From positions 2,666,001 through 2,730,000 of the forward strand of contig BOPV01000001.1 in NCBI GenBank assembly GCA_018332375.1: a stretch of DNA of 64,000 nt, in the 5' to 3' direction. The notes under the pieces were generated by a model. It saw only the letters and a program-made list of their open reading frames with translations, had not been told where the DNA came from and ran no database searches. This DNA comes from Roseiterribacter gracilis. GTDB lineage: Bacteria; Pseudomonadota; Alphaproteobacteria; BOG-932; Roseiterribacteraceae. The position numbers and the translations under genes are program-made. This document shows, one piece after another, positions 44,581 through 53,002 of the stretch (position 1 is the stretch's first letter; every line of letters begins with the position of its first letter).

Positions 44581-45516
44581 TCAGTCGAACAGGCTGGAGA
44601 CTGAGCGTTCTTCCGAGATGCGGCGGATCGCTTCGGCGATCAGCGGGGCCACGGTCAGCTGTTTGATGTTCGGGGCGTTGGCCACCGCCTCGGTCGCCTG
44701 GATCGAATCCGTGGTGACCAGCCGGGCCAGCGGCGAGGCGGTGACGCGGGCGACCGCACCGCCCGACAACACGCCGTGCGTCGTATAGGCGGCGACCGAC
44801 AAGGCCCCGGCCTGGCTCAGCGCCACCGCGGCGTTGCACAAGGTGCCTGCCGAATCGACGATGTCGTCGACTAGCACGCAGTGGCGGCCTTCGACTTCAC
44901 CGATGATGTTCATCACTTCGCTGACGCCGGCACGTTCGCGGCGCTTGTCGATGATGGCGAGATCGGCGTCGAGACGCTTGGCCATCGAACGCGCGCGCAC
45001 CACGCCGCCGACGTCGGGCGACACCATCACCAGACGTTCGCCGGCGCCGACATGTTTGCGGATGTCGTCGGCGAACACCGGCGCTGCAACGAGATTGTCG
45101 ACCGGAATGTCGAAGAAGCCTTGGATCTGGCCCGCGTGCAGATCCATCGTCAGCACGCGACCGGTGCCCGCGGTGGTGATCAAATTCGCCACCAGCTTGG
45201 CCGAGATGGGCGTGCGCGGGCCGGTTTTCCGATCCTGTCGCGCATAGCCGTAATAGGGCAGCACCGCGGTAATGCGCTTGGCCGACCCGCGACGCAGCGC
45301 GTCGACCGTGACCAGCAGCTCCATCAAATTGTCGTTGGCCGGAAATGAGGTCGACTGAATGACGAAGACGTCTTCGCCGCGCACGTTCTCGAGGATTTCG
45401 ACGAAGATCTCGTTGTCGGCAAAGCGCTGGATATGCGCCTTGGTCAGCGGCAGCCCCAACTCGCGCGCAATTGCCTCGGCCAATGGACGGTTCGAGTTAC
45501 AGGCGAGGATTTTCAT
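44581..45516 (-). CDS. prs: Ribose-phosphate pyrophosphokinase
   Basis: The 311-aa enzyme makes PRPP from ribose-5-phosphate and ATP. Visible motifs are [10 protein letters not shown], the ATP-binding [10 protein letters not shown], the flexible-loop [12 protein letters not shown], and the PRPP-binding [13 protein letters not shown]. The length and the ending SVSSLFD are standard. It lies 158 bases downstream of pgeF; a 26-bp tandem repeat occupies half of that gap. Confidence 0.97.
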   Translation of the reverse strand: MKILACNSNRPLAEAIARELGLPLTKAHIQRFADNEIFVEILENVRGEDVFVIQSTSFPANDNLMELLVTVDALRRGSAKRITAVLPYYGYARQDRKTGPRTPISAKLVANLITTAGTGRVLTMDLHAGQIQGFFDIPVDNLVAAPVFADDIRKHVGAGERLVMVSPDVGGVVRARSMAKRLDADLAIIDKRRERAGVSEVMNIIGEVEGRHCVLVDDIVDSAGTLCNAAVALSQAGALSVAAYTTHGVLSGGAVARVTASPLARLVTTDSIQATEAVANAPNIKQLTVAPLIAEAIRRISEERSVSSLFD

Positions 45517-45593
45517 GGGGCGGTCGGCTCTCGAACTGGGTCAGCTCTCATAGAGGCGGGGCGCCGGGTCGGCAACGGACCTGAATCGCATTT

Positions 45594-45671
45594 GGCCCAT
45601 GCAGCCTGCGCTGCGGGGTGGCCCATGCAGCCTGCGCTGCGGGGTGGCCCATGCAGCCTGCGCTGCGGGGT
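45594..45671. repeat. Tandem repeat, three exact 26-bp copies
   Basis: Three identical 26-bp units (45594-45619, 45620-45645, 45646-45671) each contain GCAGC-CTGC-GCTGC, a self-complementary hairpin core, preceded by GGCCCAT. A degenerate fourth copy (GACCTATGCAGG) runs over the pgeF stop codon. The array lies between the pgeF stop and prs. Identity of the copies points to recent expansion. Confidence 0.9.
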
Positions 45672-45674
45672 GAC

Positions 45675-46457
45675 CTATGCAGGCAGCAGCGTGATCGCCG
45701 AGATCTGGCGGCCGTAATCCGGCTCGCCAGCCAAGCAGGTTCGCCGGTACGAGAAGAATCGGGCCGGATCCGACGCCGTATCGGCCTCGACCCGTTCGAT
45801 TCGGCCAATCCCCGACGCCACCAGCCGCGCCGTAACATAGGCCGGCAGATCGAAGTGCGACCGGTCGCCGGCGCCCGCGACAAAGAACCGGTCATTGTCG
45901 GCATCGTCGCCGACCAGGGCGGCGCGGAATTCGGGACCGACCTCGTAGCTCGCTTGCGAAATGCAGGGGCCGATCGCTGCGGCGATGTTCCGTCGCGTCG
46001 CGCCCAACGCTTCCATGCCAACGATCGCCGATTCGAGCACACCTGCACGCGCACCTTTCCAGCCCGCATGCGCGGCGCCGATGACGCGCGCTTGCGTGTC
46101 GGCGAACAGAACCGGCGTGCAATCGGCGGTCAGAATGCCGAGCGCCAGTCCCGTCACGTTGGTCACGCATGCGTCGGCGCGCGGTGCGTCGGCGCGAGTC
46201 CAGGGACGTTCGACCTGCACGCAGTCGGCACCGTGCACCTGGTACATCGTGACGAGTTGCGTGACGCCGACGCCCAACGTGGTGGTGACGCGCATCCGGT
46301 TCATCGCGACTGCGTCGGGCGCATCGTTCGAGCCCGGCCCGCAATTCAGCGATTCATAAATTCCCGTGCTGCTGCCGCCTTGCCGGGTGAAGAAGCCATG
46401 CGCGATTCCGACTGTCGGAAAACACGACGCTTGGATGGGAATCAGTTCGGGCTGCAC
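45675..46457 (-). CDS. pgeF: Purine nucleoside phosphorylase / polyphenol oxidase family (YfiH/PgeF)
   Basis: The 260-aa protein belongs to the YfiH/LACC1 family, a zinc-dependent purine nucleoside phosphorylase and adenosine deaminase also annotated as peptidoglycan-editing factor or laccase domain. The metal-site blocks are VHGADCV, ILTADCTPVLF and GAAHAGWKGARAG, with C and H in the usual spacing, plus AAIGPCISQASYEVG. Its stop codon lies inside the degenerate copy of a 26-bp repeat array. It follows midA on the same strand, with a plus-strand small gene between them. Confidence 0.93.
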   Translation of the reverse strand: MQPELIPIQASCFPTVGIAHGFFTRQGGSSTGIYESLNCGPGSNDAPDAVAMNRMRVTTTLGVGVTQLVTMYQVHGADCVQVERPWTRADAPRADACVTNVTGLALGILTADCTPVLFADTQARVIGAAHAGWKGARAGVLESAIVGMEALGATRRNIAAAIGPCISQASYEVGPEFRAALVGDDADNDRFFVAGAGDRSHFDLPAYVTARLVASGIGRIERVEADTASDPARFFSYRRTCLAGEPDYGRQISAITLLPA

Positions 46458-46478
46458 GGAAGAAATGTAGACGGTTCA

Positions 46479-46503
46479 GGAACTTCACTCAAATGGCGAG
46501 GTT
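46479..46503 (+). promoter_or_regulatory. Candidate EcfG promoter of the 62-aa repeat protein
   Basis: GGAAC (46479-46483), 17 bases, then GTT (46501-46503), a match to GGAAC-N18/19-TT. It is 59 bases before the ATG at 46562 and in the correct orientation, in the only plus-strand interruption of a long minus-strand housekeeping run. Confidence 0.65.
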
Positions 46504-46561
46504 TTCGCATCCGAGTTGTCAGACACCCGAACGGGGGAGCAATGCAGGAGGCTATAACGAT

Positions 46562-46750
46562 ATGGCGAACAGCCAGATGCAGCACAGCGGACGTGGCCAG
46601 GTGAAACATCCCGAGACGGATGGGCGTCTGCGTGAAAATCGCGGCACGGCTCGCGCGCCAATGCGCGAGAACGTCATGCCCGGCGGACAGGGACGCGTCA
46701 AAGATCCGTCGACCGACGGACGATTGAAGCAAAACCGGCAACGACACTAA
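46562..46750 (+). CDS. Small hydrophilic repeat protein, probably stress-induced
   Basis: The 62-aa protein is very polar, lacks Cys, Trp, Phe and Ile, and contains two copies of one motif: GRGQVKHPETDGRLRENRG and GQGRVKDPSTDGRLKQNRQ. It is likely intrinsically disordered and basic (many Arg, Lys, Asn, Gln). I do not recognise a named family. The ATG has AGGAGG about 10 bases upstream, and an EcfG-type promoter precedes it, as is common for small hydrophilic general-stress proteins. It sits in opposite orientation between midA and pgeF. Confidence 0.8.
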   Translation: MANSQMQHSGRGQVKHPETDGRLRENRGTARAPMRENVMPGGQGRVKDPSTDGRLKQNRQRH

Positions 46751-46802
46751 TCAACCGGATTCGAACGTTGAATTGGCGGGAGTTCCGGCCTCCTCCCGCT
46801 GG

Positions 46803-47894
46803 TCATTCGACGGTTTCGACTCCGCATTCTTCGAATCCACACGGCACCAGCCCGTCCGTTCCGATTGCGATTGCACGGAACAGCACACCCATCCCGTCGT
46901 CCGAGACCAACCGCGTCAAACCGGACGCCAGCGTTTTCGCTTGTGTGTCGGTCGCACGTTCGCACAGCGCGTCGAAGCGCGCGGTGATACCCAGCCGTTG
47001 CAGCAATTCACCTTGGCCCAACGGCCCGTGCGCAACCGCGCCCGACTCGCGCGCGACGCGTGCAAGCGCGGTGAAATCGACATGCGCAGTGAGATCGCTT
47101 TCGCCTGGATCGACCAGAACATCGGCCCGCGCGTGACCGCGCACTGCTTGCAACGTATCGCCGACACCGCCGGCATAATCGATCACCAGCGCACAGCCGG
47201 TACGCGCCGCGATGCGCGACGCAATCGCACCCATCAACGATAACGACGCCGGCGACAGTTCAAACACGCTTCCGTCGGGCGCATCGGAAGGTGCGATACC
47301 GGCAGCAAGCGGTGAACGTCCCGGCGCCAGCACGAAGCGAAAGCCGGCCCCGTTTTCGTCGAGTCCAACCAACCGTTCGTGCCACGCACCATCGACGCGC
47401 ACGAATTGCCGGATGGGCAGCGCGTCGAACAATTCGTTGGCGATCAGCAGCAACGGTGCGTCGTCGGGTACGGTGTCAAAGCTTTGATGCCAACGCGGCC
47501 CGTAGCGGTCGAGCCGTTGCGCCTGCGCCGCGCGAAGCGTCGGGCTGGTTTCCACCAGATGCAGGTCGACGGCGGCGGCAAAGTCCGGCGCCGCTTTGGC
47601 GACGCGCAACAGATCCTGCAACAGCGTGCCGCGCCCAGGACCAAGCTCAACCAAATGAGCGCGCGACGGTGCGCCCATCCGTTGCCAGGTTTCGATCGCC
47701 CAGACCGCCAAGGATTCGCCGAATAGCTGGCTGATCTCGGGTGCCGTGGTGAAATCGCCGCGCGCACCCAGCGGATCGCGCGTCACGTAATAGCCGTGCG
47801 CGGGATGGCCCAACGCTTCGGCCATGAAGACCGCGACCGGGATCGGCCCTGACAATTCGATGCGCCGCGCGAGCAGGCGGCCCAGCGGAGTCAC
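46803..47894 (-). CDS. MidA/NDUFAF7 family SAM-dependent methyltransferase
   Basis: The 363-aa protein is a DUF185/MidA methyltransferase. The N-terminal GPIPVAVFMAEALGHPAHGYY and DFTTAPEISQLFGESLAVW are diagnostic; the SAM site is VELGPGRGTLLQDLLR. Mitochondrial NDUFAF7 methylates an arginine of respiratory complex I; the bacterial substrate is less certain. It lies 12 bases after lgt, as is common in Alphaproteobacteria, in the order lgt-midA-pgeF. Confidence 0.94.
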   Translation of the reverse strand: MTPLGRLLARRIELSGPIPVAVFMAEALGHPAHGYYVTRDPLGARGDFTTAPEISQLFGESLAVWAIETWQRMGAPSRAHLVELGPGRGTLLQDLLRVAKAAPDFAAAVDLHLVETSPTLRAAQAQRLDRYGPRWHQSFDTVPDDAPLLLIANELFDALPIRQFVRVDGAWHERLVGLDENGAGFRFVLAPGRSPLAAGIAPSDAPDGSVFELSPASLSLMGAIASRIAARTGCALVIDYAGGVGDTLQAVRGHARADVLVDPGESDLTAHVDFTALARVARESGAVAHGPLGQGELLQRLGITARFDALCERATDTQAKTLASGLTRLVSDDGMGVLFRAIAIGTDGLVPCGFEECGVETVE

Positions 47895-47906
47895 GTGACG
47901 CAGCGT

Positions 47907-48716
47907 CTAAGCGAGCTGCGCCGGCGCGCGTCGGTTGGCGCGCACGACCAGCACGACGCCGATCAACAACATCGGGATCGACAGAAGCTGTCCCATCGTC
48001 GTGCCGGCCGAAAAGAATCCGAGATAGGAATCAGGTTCGCGGAACAGCTCGCCGATGATCCGCGCCATCGCGTAGCCGATCAAAAACACGCCGCCGAGCA
48101 AGCCCGGACGATCGCGCCAATCGCCGTGGCGCACCGCCCATTGCATCAACACGAACAGCGCGATGCCTTCGAGACCGGCCTGATAGAGCTGGCTTGGATG
48201 ACGCGGCACTTGCATTGGGTCGTGGGGGAAAATCATCGCCCACGACACGTCGCTGGGCCGTCCCCACAATTCGCCATTGATGAAATTGGCGATGCGGCCA
48301 AAGAACAAACCGACCGGCGCTACGGTCGCGACGATGTCGCCGAGACGCAGCGGATTGAATCCGCGCCGCCAGGAAAATCCCCAGATCGCGATCAACACAC
48401 CGAGACAGCCGCCGTGAAAGGACATGCCGCCTTTCCAGACCTGCACGATCTGAATCGGATCGGCGAGATAGGTCGACGGTTGATAGAACAGGACCATGCC
48501 GAGCCGTCCGCCAAGCACCACGCCCAGCACGGCCCAAACCAGAAAATCATCGAAGTCTTCCGGCGTCGGCCGCGAACCGGGCCGCTGCGCCGCCAGCCTC
48601 GCCGCCATGCGCCAGCCGAGCAGAATGCCGGCGAGATAGGCGAGCGCGTACCAGCGGATTGCGATCGGACCGATCTCAAGCGCGACCGGATCGATTGCGG
48701 GATAGGGAAGAACCAT
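47907..48716 (-). CDS. lgt: Prolipoprotein diacylglyceryl transferase
   Basis: The 269-aa inner-membrane enzyme transfers diacylglycerol from phosphatidylglycerol to the lipobox cysteine of prolipoproteins. It has seven hydrophobic segments and the Lgt signature LFFGRIANFINGELWGR; GGMSFHGGCLGV and RHPSQLYQAGLEG are further conserved blocks. It would act on the lipoproteins encoded in this window, such as the CHAP and DUF1330 proteins. It lies six bases downstream of hldD and 12 bases upstream of midA. Confidence 0.97.
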   Translation of the reverse strand: MVLPYPAIDPVALEIGPIAIRWYALAYLAGILLGWRMAARLAAQRPGSRPTPEDFDDFLVWAVLGVVLGGRLGMVLFYQPSTYLADPIQIVQVWKGGMSFHGGCLGVLIAIWGFSWRRGFNPLRLGDIVATVAPVGLFFGRIANFINGELWGRPSDVSWAMIFPHDPMQVPRHPSQLYQAGLEGIALFVLMQWAVRHGDWRDRPGLLGGVFLIGYAMARIIGELFREPDSYLGFFSAGTTMGQLLSIPMLLIGVVLVVRANRRAPAQLA

Positions 48717-48722
48717 CGGGCC

Positions 48723-49703
48723 TCAGCGATAAGGATCAGCAGCGGCGAGAAACGCCTGCACGTACATTGCGATTCCGTCTTCCAGCGACGTCGTTTCGCC
48801 GCGCCAGCCAGCCACGCGAAGATCGGTCAAATCTGCTTCGGTGAAGTACTGGTATTTGTCACGGATCGCTTCCGGCATCTCGATGAATTCGATCTTGGAG
48901 TCGACGCGTGCGGCGCGCGCAGTCGCGGCGGCCAGATCGGCGAAGCTGCGGGCGTGACCGCTGCCGACATTGAACAACCCGTTGACCTGCTCGTTGTCGA
49001 GCAGCCAGCGCACGATCGCGACGCAATCACCGACCCAGACGAAATCGCGGCGCTGGCCGCCGTCGGGAATTCCTTCGCGATAGGATTTGAACAGACGTGC
49101 CGGCTCGCCGCGGATCAATTGCGGATAGAGCTTGGCGACGACGCTTTGCATGTCGCCTTTGTGATACTCGTTCGGCCCGTAGACATTGAAGAATTTCAGC
49201 CCCGCCCATTGCGGCGGCGTTGCATGGCCGGATGCGACTTCGGCTGCGACCATGCGGTCGAACAGATGTTTCGACCAGCCATACGGATTCAACGGACGAT
49301 AGGACGACAGCGCATCGAACCCGTCGCGAAATCCCTGCGCGCCGTCGCCATAGGTTGCCGCCGACGACGCATAGATGAAACGCACTTGCTGCTCGGTGCA
49401 CCAATGCCACAGAGCGCGCGATAGACGCACATTGGTATCGACGATGCGATCGACATCGCGTTCGGTTGTCGACGAGATTGCGCCCATATGCAAAACCGCA
49501 TCGACAACATCGCCGTTGGCTTCGAGCCAATCGAACAGATCGTCGGGATCGACCAGATCTGCGACGTCACGCTTGGCGATGTTCTTCCATTTGTCGCCGT
49601 CGCGGAAACGATCGACCACCACCAACCCGCCGCGCCCCGCCTCTTCCAGGCCGGCGAGTAGGTTCGATCCGATGAAGCCGGCACCGCCGGTGACTACGAG
49701 CAT
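48723..49703 (-). CDS. hldD: ADP-L-glycero-D-manno-heptose-6-epimerase-like
   Basis: The 326-aa short-chain NAD(P)-dependent epimerase has VTGGAGFIGSNLL at the N-terminus, the catalytic Tyr-Lys in RPLNPYGWSKHLFD, and NVYGPNEYHKGDM, which is diagnostic for HldD. It epimerises ADP-D-glycero-D-manno-heptose for lipopolysaccharide core synthesis. The ATG at 49703 was chosen because the longer frame adds a non-conserved extension before the first beta strand. It begins a minus-strand run with lgt and midA. No other heptose gene is in the window. Confidence 0.93.
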   Translation of the reverse strand: MLVVTGGAGFIGSNLLAGLEEAGRGGLVVVDRFRDGDKWKNIAKRDVADLVDPDDLFDWLEANGDVVDAVLHMGAISSTTERDVDRIVDTNVRLSRALWHWCTEQQVRFIYASSAATYGDGAQGFRDGFDALSSYRPLNPYGWSKHLFDRMVAAEVASGHATPPQWAGLKFFNVYGPNEYHKGDMQSVVAKLYPQLIRGEPARLFKSYREGIPDGGQRRDFVWVGDCVAIVRWLLDNEQVNGLFNVGSGHARSFADLAAATARAARVDSKIEFIEMPEAIRDKYQYFTEADLTDLRVAGWRGETTSLEDGIAMYVQAFLAAADPYR

Positions 49704-49791
49704 GGCGCTGTATAGAGCCCGCCCGCCGGGCTGGGAACGGGAGGCCGTATCCACCCTTGTGGCCCGAGTCGCGGATCAGGTAGGGTGCATT

Positions 49792-49809
49792 GCCACAACA
49801 TATTGTGGC
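49792..49809. promoter_or_regulatory. Inverted repeat in the ybjN leader
   Basis: GCCACAA-CATA-TTGTGGC is a perfect 7+4+7 inverted repeat 45-62 bases before the ybjN-like GTG start. A second, smaller one, AGGGT-CAG-ACCCT, follows at about 49818-49830. The pair could be an operator or a leader hairpin. Confidence 0.45.
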
Positions 49810-49853
49810 GGCAGACAGGGTCAGACCCTATCCGCGGACGAGAGGAGGCCTGC

Positions 49854-50357
49854 GTGTCGCTGCCGACGATCGAAGTTTCCGCCCAGGCGACGAACCCGCT
49901 CGATTTGGTTGAAGAGCTTGTGCTGGCCAATGACTGGCCGTTCCAGCGCTCGGCCGACGACGAGATTCTGATCGAGATCGGCGGTCGCTGGAGCGACTAC
50001 CGGCTGTTCTTCGTTTGGCAGGAAGAAGTCAGTGCCCTGCAGTTCTGCAACCGGCTCGACATCAAAGTGCCGGTGAAGAAGCGCGCCGACGTCCATGACC
50101 TGCTGATCCGCGTCAACGAACGGCTGTGGGTCGGTCATTTCGACGTCAGCGCCGACGACGACACGATCATGTTCCGCCACACCTCGCTGATGCGCGGCGT
50201 GGGCGGCGCCAGCCCCGAACAGATCGAAGATCTGGTCGAGCTGGGTCTGGTCGAATGCGAGCGCTACTACCCGGCCTTCCAGCTCGTGATCTGGGGCGGC
50301 AAGAGCGCCGACGAGGCGATCCAGGCCGCGATACTCGACCCGCAGGGCGAAGCTTGA
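49854..50357 (+). CDS. YbjN domain-containing protein, GTG start
   Basis: The 167-aa protein has a YbjN domain (NPLDLVEELVLANDWPFQRS, WSDYRLFFVWQEEVSALQFC, LWVGHFDVSADDDTIMFRH). YbjN proteins resemble type III secretion chaperones in fold and are linked to stress and motility in enterobacteria; the biochemical role is unclear. The GTG at 49854 is supported by AGGAGG five bases upstream. The stop overlaps the TTG start of proC, an association typical of Alphaproteobacteria. Confidence 0.9.
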   Translation: MSLPTIEVSAQATNPLDLVEELVLANDWPFQRSADDEILIEIGGRWSDYRLFFVWQEEVSALQFCNRLDIKVPVKKRADVHDLLIRVNERLWVGHFDVSADDDTIMFRHTSLMRGVGGASPEQIEDLVELGLVECERYYPAFQLVIWGGKSADEAIQAAILDPQGEA

Positions 50358-51169
50358 CCGGCGCGGCCGGCCGGCCGCGCCTTCTTCTGATCGGGTGCGG
50401 AAATATGGGCGGCGCCATGCTGGCCGCCTGGAGCGAGCACGCGTTGGCCGAGTCCATCGTGGTGGTCGAGCCGAGCAAGCGCACCGCGCCCCGCTTTCCG
50501 GCAGCGACCTTCGTCACCTCTGCCGACGAACTTCCGGCAGATTTCTCGCCGGATATCGTCGTCGTCGCGATCAAGCCGCAACTGTTCGACGACGTCCTGC
50601 CCGGCTTTCGCGCGCGCATTGGCGACGCGGCCGTTCTGTCGGTCGCCGCAGGCAAACGCATCGCCGACCATCAACGACTGCTCGGCGATCGCCCGATCAT
50701 CCGCGTCCTGCCCAACACACCGGTGGCGATCGGACAGGGCGCGATCGGTTGCTTCGCTGATTCGCGCGCCGACGAATCACTGCGCGCGCGCGTCGCGTCG
50801 CTGCTTGCGCCGTTGGGATTGGTCGAATGGCTGCCCGACGAAGCACTCGCCGATGCGGTGACCGCACTGTCCGGCAGCGGCCCCGCCTATGTGTTCCTGC
50901 TGATCGAAGCGTTGGCGCAAGCAGGTGTCGCGCAGGGCCTGCCCGACGAGCTGGCGATGCGGCTGGCGCGACAGACGATCATCGGCAGCGCCGCGCTGGC
51001 AGCCGACAATCCCGACACGCCGGCATCGCAACTGCGCGCCAACGTCACCAGCAAGGGCGGCGTTACAGCAGCGGCGTTGGGCGTGTTGATGGCGGACGGC
51101 GGGATCTTCGATCTCTATCGCGACGCCTTCGCCGCCAACGTCGCGCGCGCCAAACAACTCTCAGGCTAG
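50354..51169 (+). CDS. proC: Pyrroline-5-carboxylate reductase, TTG start
   Basis: The 271-aa enzyme reduces pyrroline-5-carboxylate to proline with NAD(P)H. The Rossmann motif LLIGCGNMGGAML is near the N-terminus; VAIKPQ, RVLPNTPVAIGQG, the signature ALSGSGPAYVFLLIEAL, and VTSKGGVTAAAL are present. The first in-frame ATG lies inside the Rossmann motif and would destroy it. The start must be earlier: the TTG at 50354 overlaps the ybjN stop as TTGA and has AGGGCG upstream. It converges with the next gene with a 4-bp overlap. Confidence 0.95.
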   Translation: MTGAAGRPRLLLIGCGNMGGAMLAAWSEHALAESIVVVEPSKRTAPRFPAATFVTSADELPADFSPDIVVVAIKPQLFDDVLPGFRARIGDAAVLSVAAGKRIADHQRLLGDRPIIRVLPNTPVAIGQGAIGCFADSRADESLRARVASLLAPLGLVEWLPDEALADAVTALSGSGPAYVFLLIEALAQAGVAQGLPDELAMRLARQTIIGSAALAADNPDTPASQLRANVTSKGGVTAAALGVLMADGGIFDLYRDAFAANVARAKQLSG

Positions 51170-52005
51170 TTCAGCAGCGCGATCCGCACCGTTTCATCGA
51201 CGCGCGCCGCGACGGTGGCATGCGCGTCGAGGCGCGACGCAGCGATGCCGCGCGAAATCAAATAGGCGCGCACCGCCAACATCCGCGCAAAGGCCAGACG
51301 CCGCGCCGCATCGGGATCGTCCCCTGTCGCGAGCGAAACAAGCAGCCGTACGCGGCGAGAGGTTTCCTGTTCGAGCTGTTCGGCCAACCCGTCCAGCGAC
51401 GTGCGCGCGGCTTCGTCGAGCAGCGCAGTCGCGGGCGCAAATTGCAGCGCCTGCGCGATTGTCGGCCGCGGCAAATCCAACGATAGCAACGCCGCGCGGT
51501 CGAAGACCGGAAACGCGATCAGCATCGGGCCGATCGGTTCGCGCAGCGCGATCTGGTTTTTGAGCGACGGAGCCGCAAGGTCCGGCGCAAACGGCAACAA
51601 CAGTCGCGATGCCTGCAATAGCGGCGCTTCAACGGACTCGATGCGCGGCGTCGCGTGCGGCGCAATCCGCGCCGGACGGACCGGCGCAAAGCGCGCCAGC
51701 GCAACCGGCAACGGGCGCGCGCGGACCGGTCGCGGTGGCTCGGTCATCGCAAGAACAAGCACAGCGTGCGCATCCGTCTGCGACGGCGTCAGCAACGCAC
51801 GCGCCGTATCCGATTGGCGCGGCGGCAGAACCGGCGGCGGAAGATCTTGCAGCAGAGACGGCGGCTCGACGCGCAGCAGCGACGGGAATTGCGTCGCGAT
51901 GTGCGTACGTCGTTGCTTCACGCCATCCAGCGCGCCGAGATCGATCGTAACTGTCTGCGCCGCCGCGGGTGCGGCCAGCAGCAGAAGCGCCAGGAGCTTC
52001 CACAT
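51166..52005 (-). CDS. Exported protein with OmpA-like C-terminal domain
   Basis: The 279-aa protein has a signal peptide (MWKLLALLLLAAPAAAQ), a long proline-rich low-complexity middle (residues about 30-120), and a C-terminal region resembling an OmpA-like fold (SLDGLAEQLEQETSRRVRLL, then AFARMLAVRAYLISRGIAAS). OmpA-like domains bind peptidoglycan, so a periplasmic or outer-membrane anchoring role is plausible. The peptidoglycan-contact residues are not clear, and similarity is moderate. It stands alone, convergent with proC. Confidence 0.7.
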   Translation of the reverse strand: MWKLLALLLLAAPAAAQTVTIDLGALDGVKQRRTHIATQFPSLLRVEPPSLLQDLPPPVLPPRQSDTARALLTPSQTDAHAVLVLAMTEPPRPVRARPLPVALARFAPVRPARIAPHATPRIESVEAPLLQASRLLLPFAPDLAAPSLKNQIALREPIGPMLIAFPVFDRAALLSLDLPRPTIAQALQFAPATALLDEAARTSLDGLAEQLEQETSRRVRLLVSLATGDDPDAARRLAFARMLAVRAYLISRGIAASRLDAHATVAARVDETVRIALLN

Positions 52006-52057
52006 GCCGGCTTGAACTATCAGCCGGATGTCGAAATGTCGATCTTTTCTGGAAAGA

Positions 52058-52090
52058 AGCCGGCGACGATATTCAGATTCGCCGCCGGCT
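52058..52090 (-). terminator. Possible terminator after the exported methyltransferase gene
   Basis: The inverted repeat AGCCGGCG / CGCCGGCT (52058-52065, 52083-52090) is followed on the minus strand by TTCTTTCC. It lies 8 bases after the methyltransferase stop codon. Confidence 0.55.
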
Positions 52091-52097
52091 GGTCGGC

Positions 52098-52904
52098 TTA
52101 CTTTTTCGGCTTCACGAAGACGAGCAGGAAGCAGTCGCTTTCGCCGATCGCTTCGTACTTCGCCTTATCGACGTCTTTCAGGACGAAGGTCGGCGGCAAG
52201 GTCCAGACGCCTTTCTCATAGTCCTTGGTGTCGCGCGGATTCTTGTACAGCTCGCTCTTCTTGCTGAACTTGAAACCGGCTTTCGTCGCCAGCGCGATCG
52301 CATAGTCCTCGCGGACATATCCGTTCTCGGCTTTGGGATCCTGCGGCTTCTTGGTATCGGCGCGGTGATCTTCGAGGATCAGGATACCGCCTGGCTTCAA
52401 CGCCGAAAACGCAAGCTGCATCGCCTTTTCAGCGTAGCCACCGCCCATCCAATTGTGGAGGTTGCGGCCGTTGAACACGACGTCGGCCGTGCCGGGCGCC
52501 ACGATCTGTTCGACGTCTTTGTTGAACTCGACGACCTCGGCCTTGTCGTTGAGGTTTTGCAGTTTGCTGGTGAATTTCGCGAGCGCTTCTTTGCCGCGAT
52601 CACTGGTCGGGTTCTTGCTGCCCACCGCTGCGATGTATTTGCCGGTGCCGACTTCGTAGGGCGCCAGGATCTCGGTCCAATAGCCGCCCGACGGCCACAG
52701 TTCGACGACCGTCTGGCCTTGCTTCACACCGGCCCAGCTCAACGCTTCGAGCGGCTTGCGCGCGGCGTCGCGCGCTTTGAACTCGGCCGAGCGCTGCGAC
52801 CCGTCGACCAGCGCTTTCAACTTTGGATCCGGACCATTGGCAGCCAGCGCAGGTAGCGACGCGAGGGTCGCGACAAGAGCGAGCGAGCGGACGAGCGCGC
52901 GCAT
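52098..52904 (-). CDS. Exported class I SAM-dependent methyltransferase-like protein
   Basis: The 268-aa protein has a clear signal peptide (MRALVRSLALVATLASLPALA, cleavage before ANG), then a class I methyltransferase fold with a modified SAM motif VVELWPSGGYWTEILAP and a later strand GGILILEDHRAD. This matches the COG4798 group of predicted secreted methyltransferases found in many proteobacteria; no substrate is known, and how SAM would be available in the periplasm is unclear. It is a single-gene unit with a possible terminator after it. Confidence 0.85.
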   Translation of the reverse strand: MRALVRSLALVATLASLPALAANGPDPKLKALVDGSQRSAEFKARDAARKPLEALSWAGVKQGQTVVELWPSGGYWTEILAPYEVGTGKYIAAVGSKNPTSDRGKEALAKFTSKLQNLNDKAEVVEFNKDVEQIVAPGTADVVFNGRNLHNWMGGGYAEKAMQLAFSALKPGGILILEDHRADTKKPQDPKAENGYVREDYAIALATKAGFKFSKKSELYKNPRDTKDYEKGVWTLPPTFVLKDVDKAKYEAIGESDCFLLVFVKPKK

Positions 52905-53002
52905 TAAGAGTACCTCCCAGTTGGACTGATCATTGTTCGACTAGCGAACGTACCAGGTCACAGGGAGCACCAAACGTTGACAAGGGCCCAGCCATACGCC
53001 GT

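Noticed and set aside
45618..45720. Short plus-strand peptides repeating across the 26-bp array
   Set aside because: They arise because each repeat contains an ATG; the unit length is not a multiple of three, and no ribosome-binding site is present.
49734..49758. GGAAC followed after 18 bases by TT upstream of ybjN
   Set aside because: The -10 reads CTT rather than GTT, and the site is about 95 bases from the start codon, so it is weaker than the four reported promoters.
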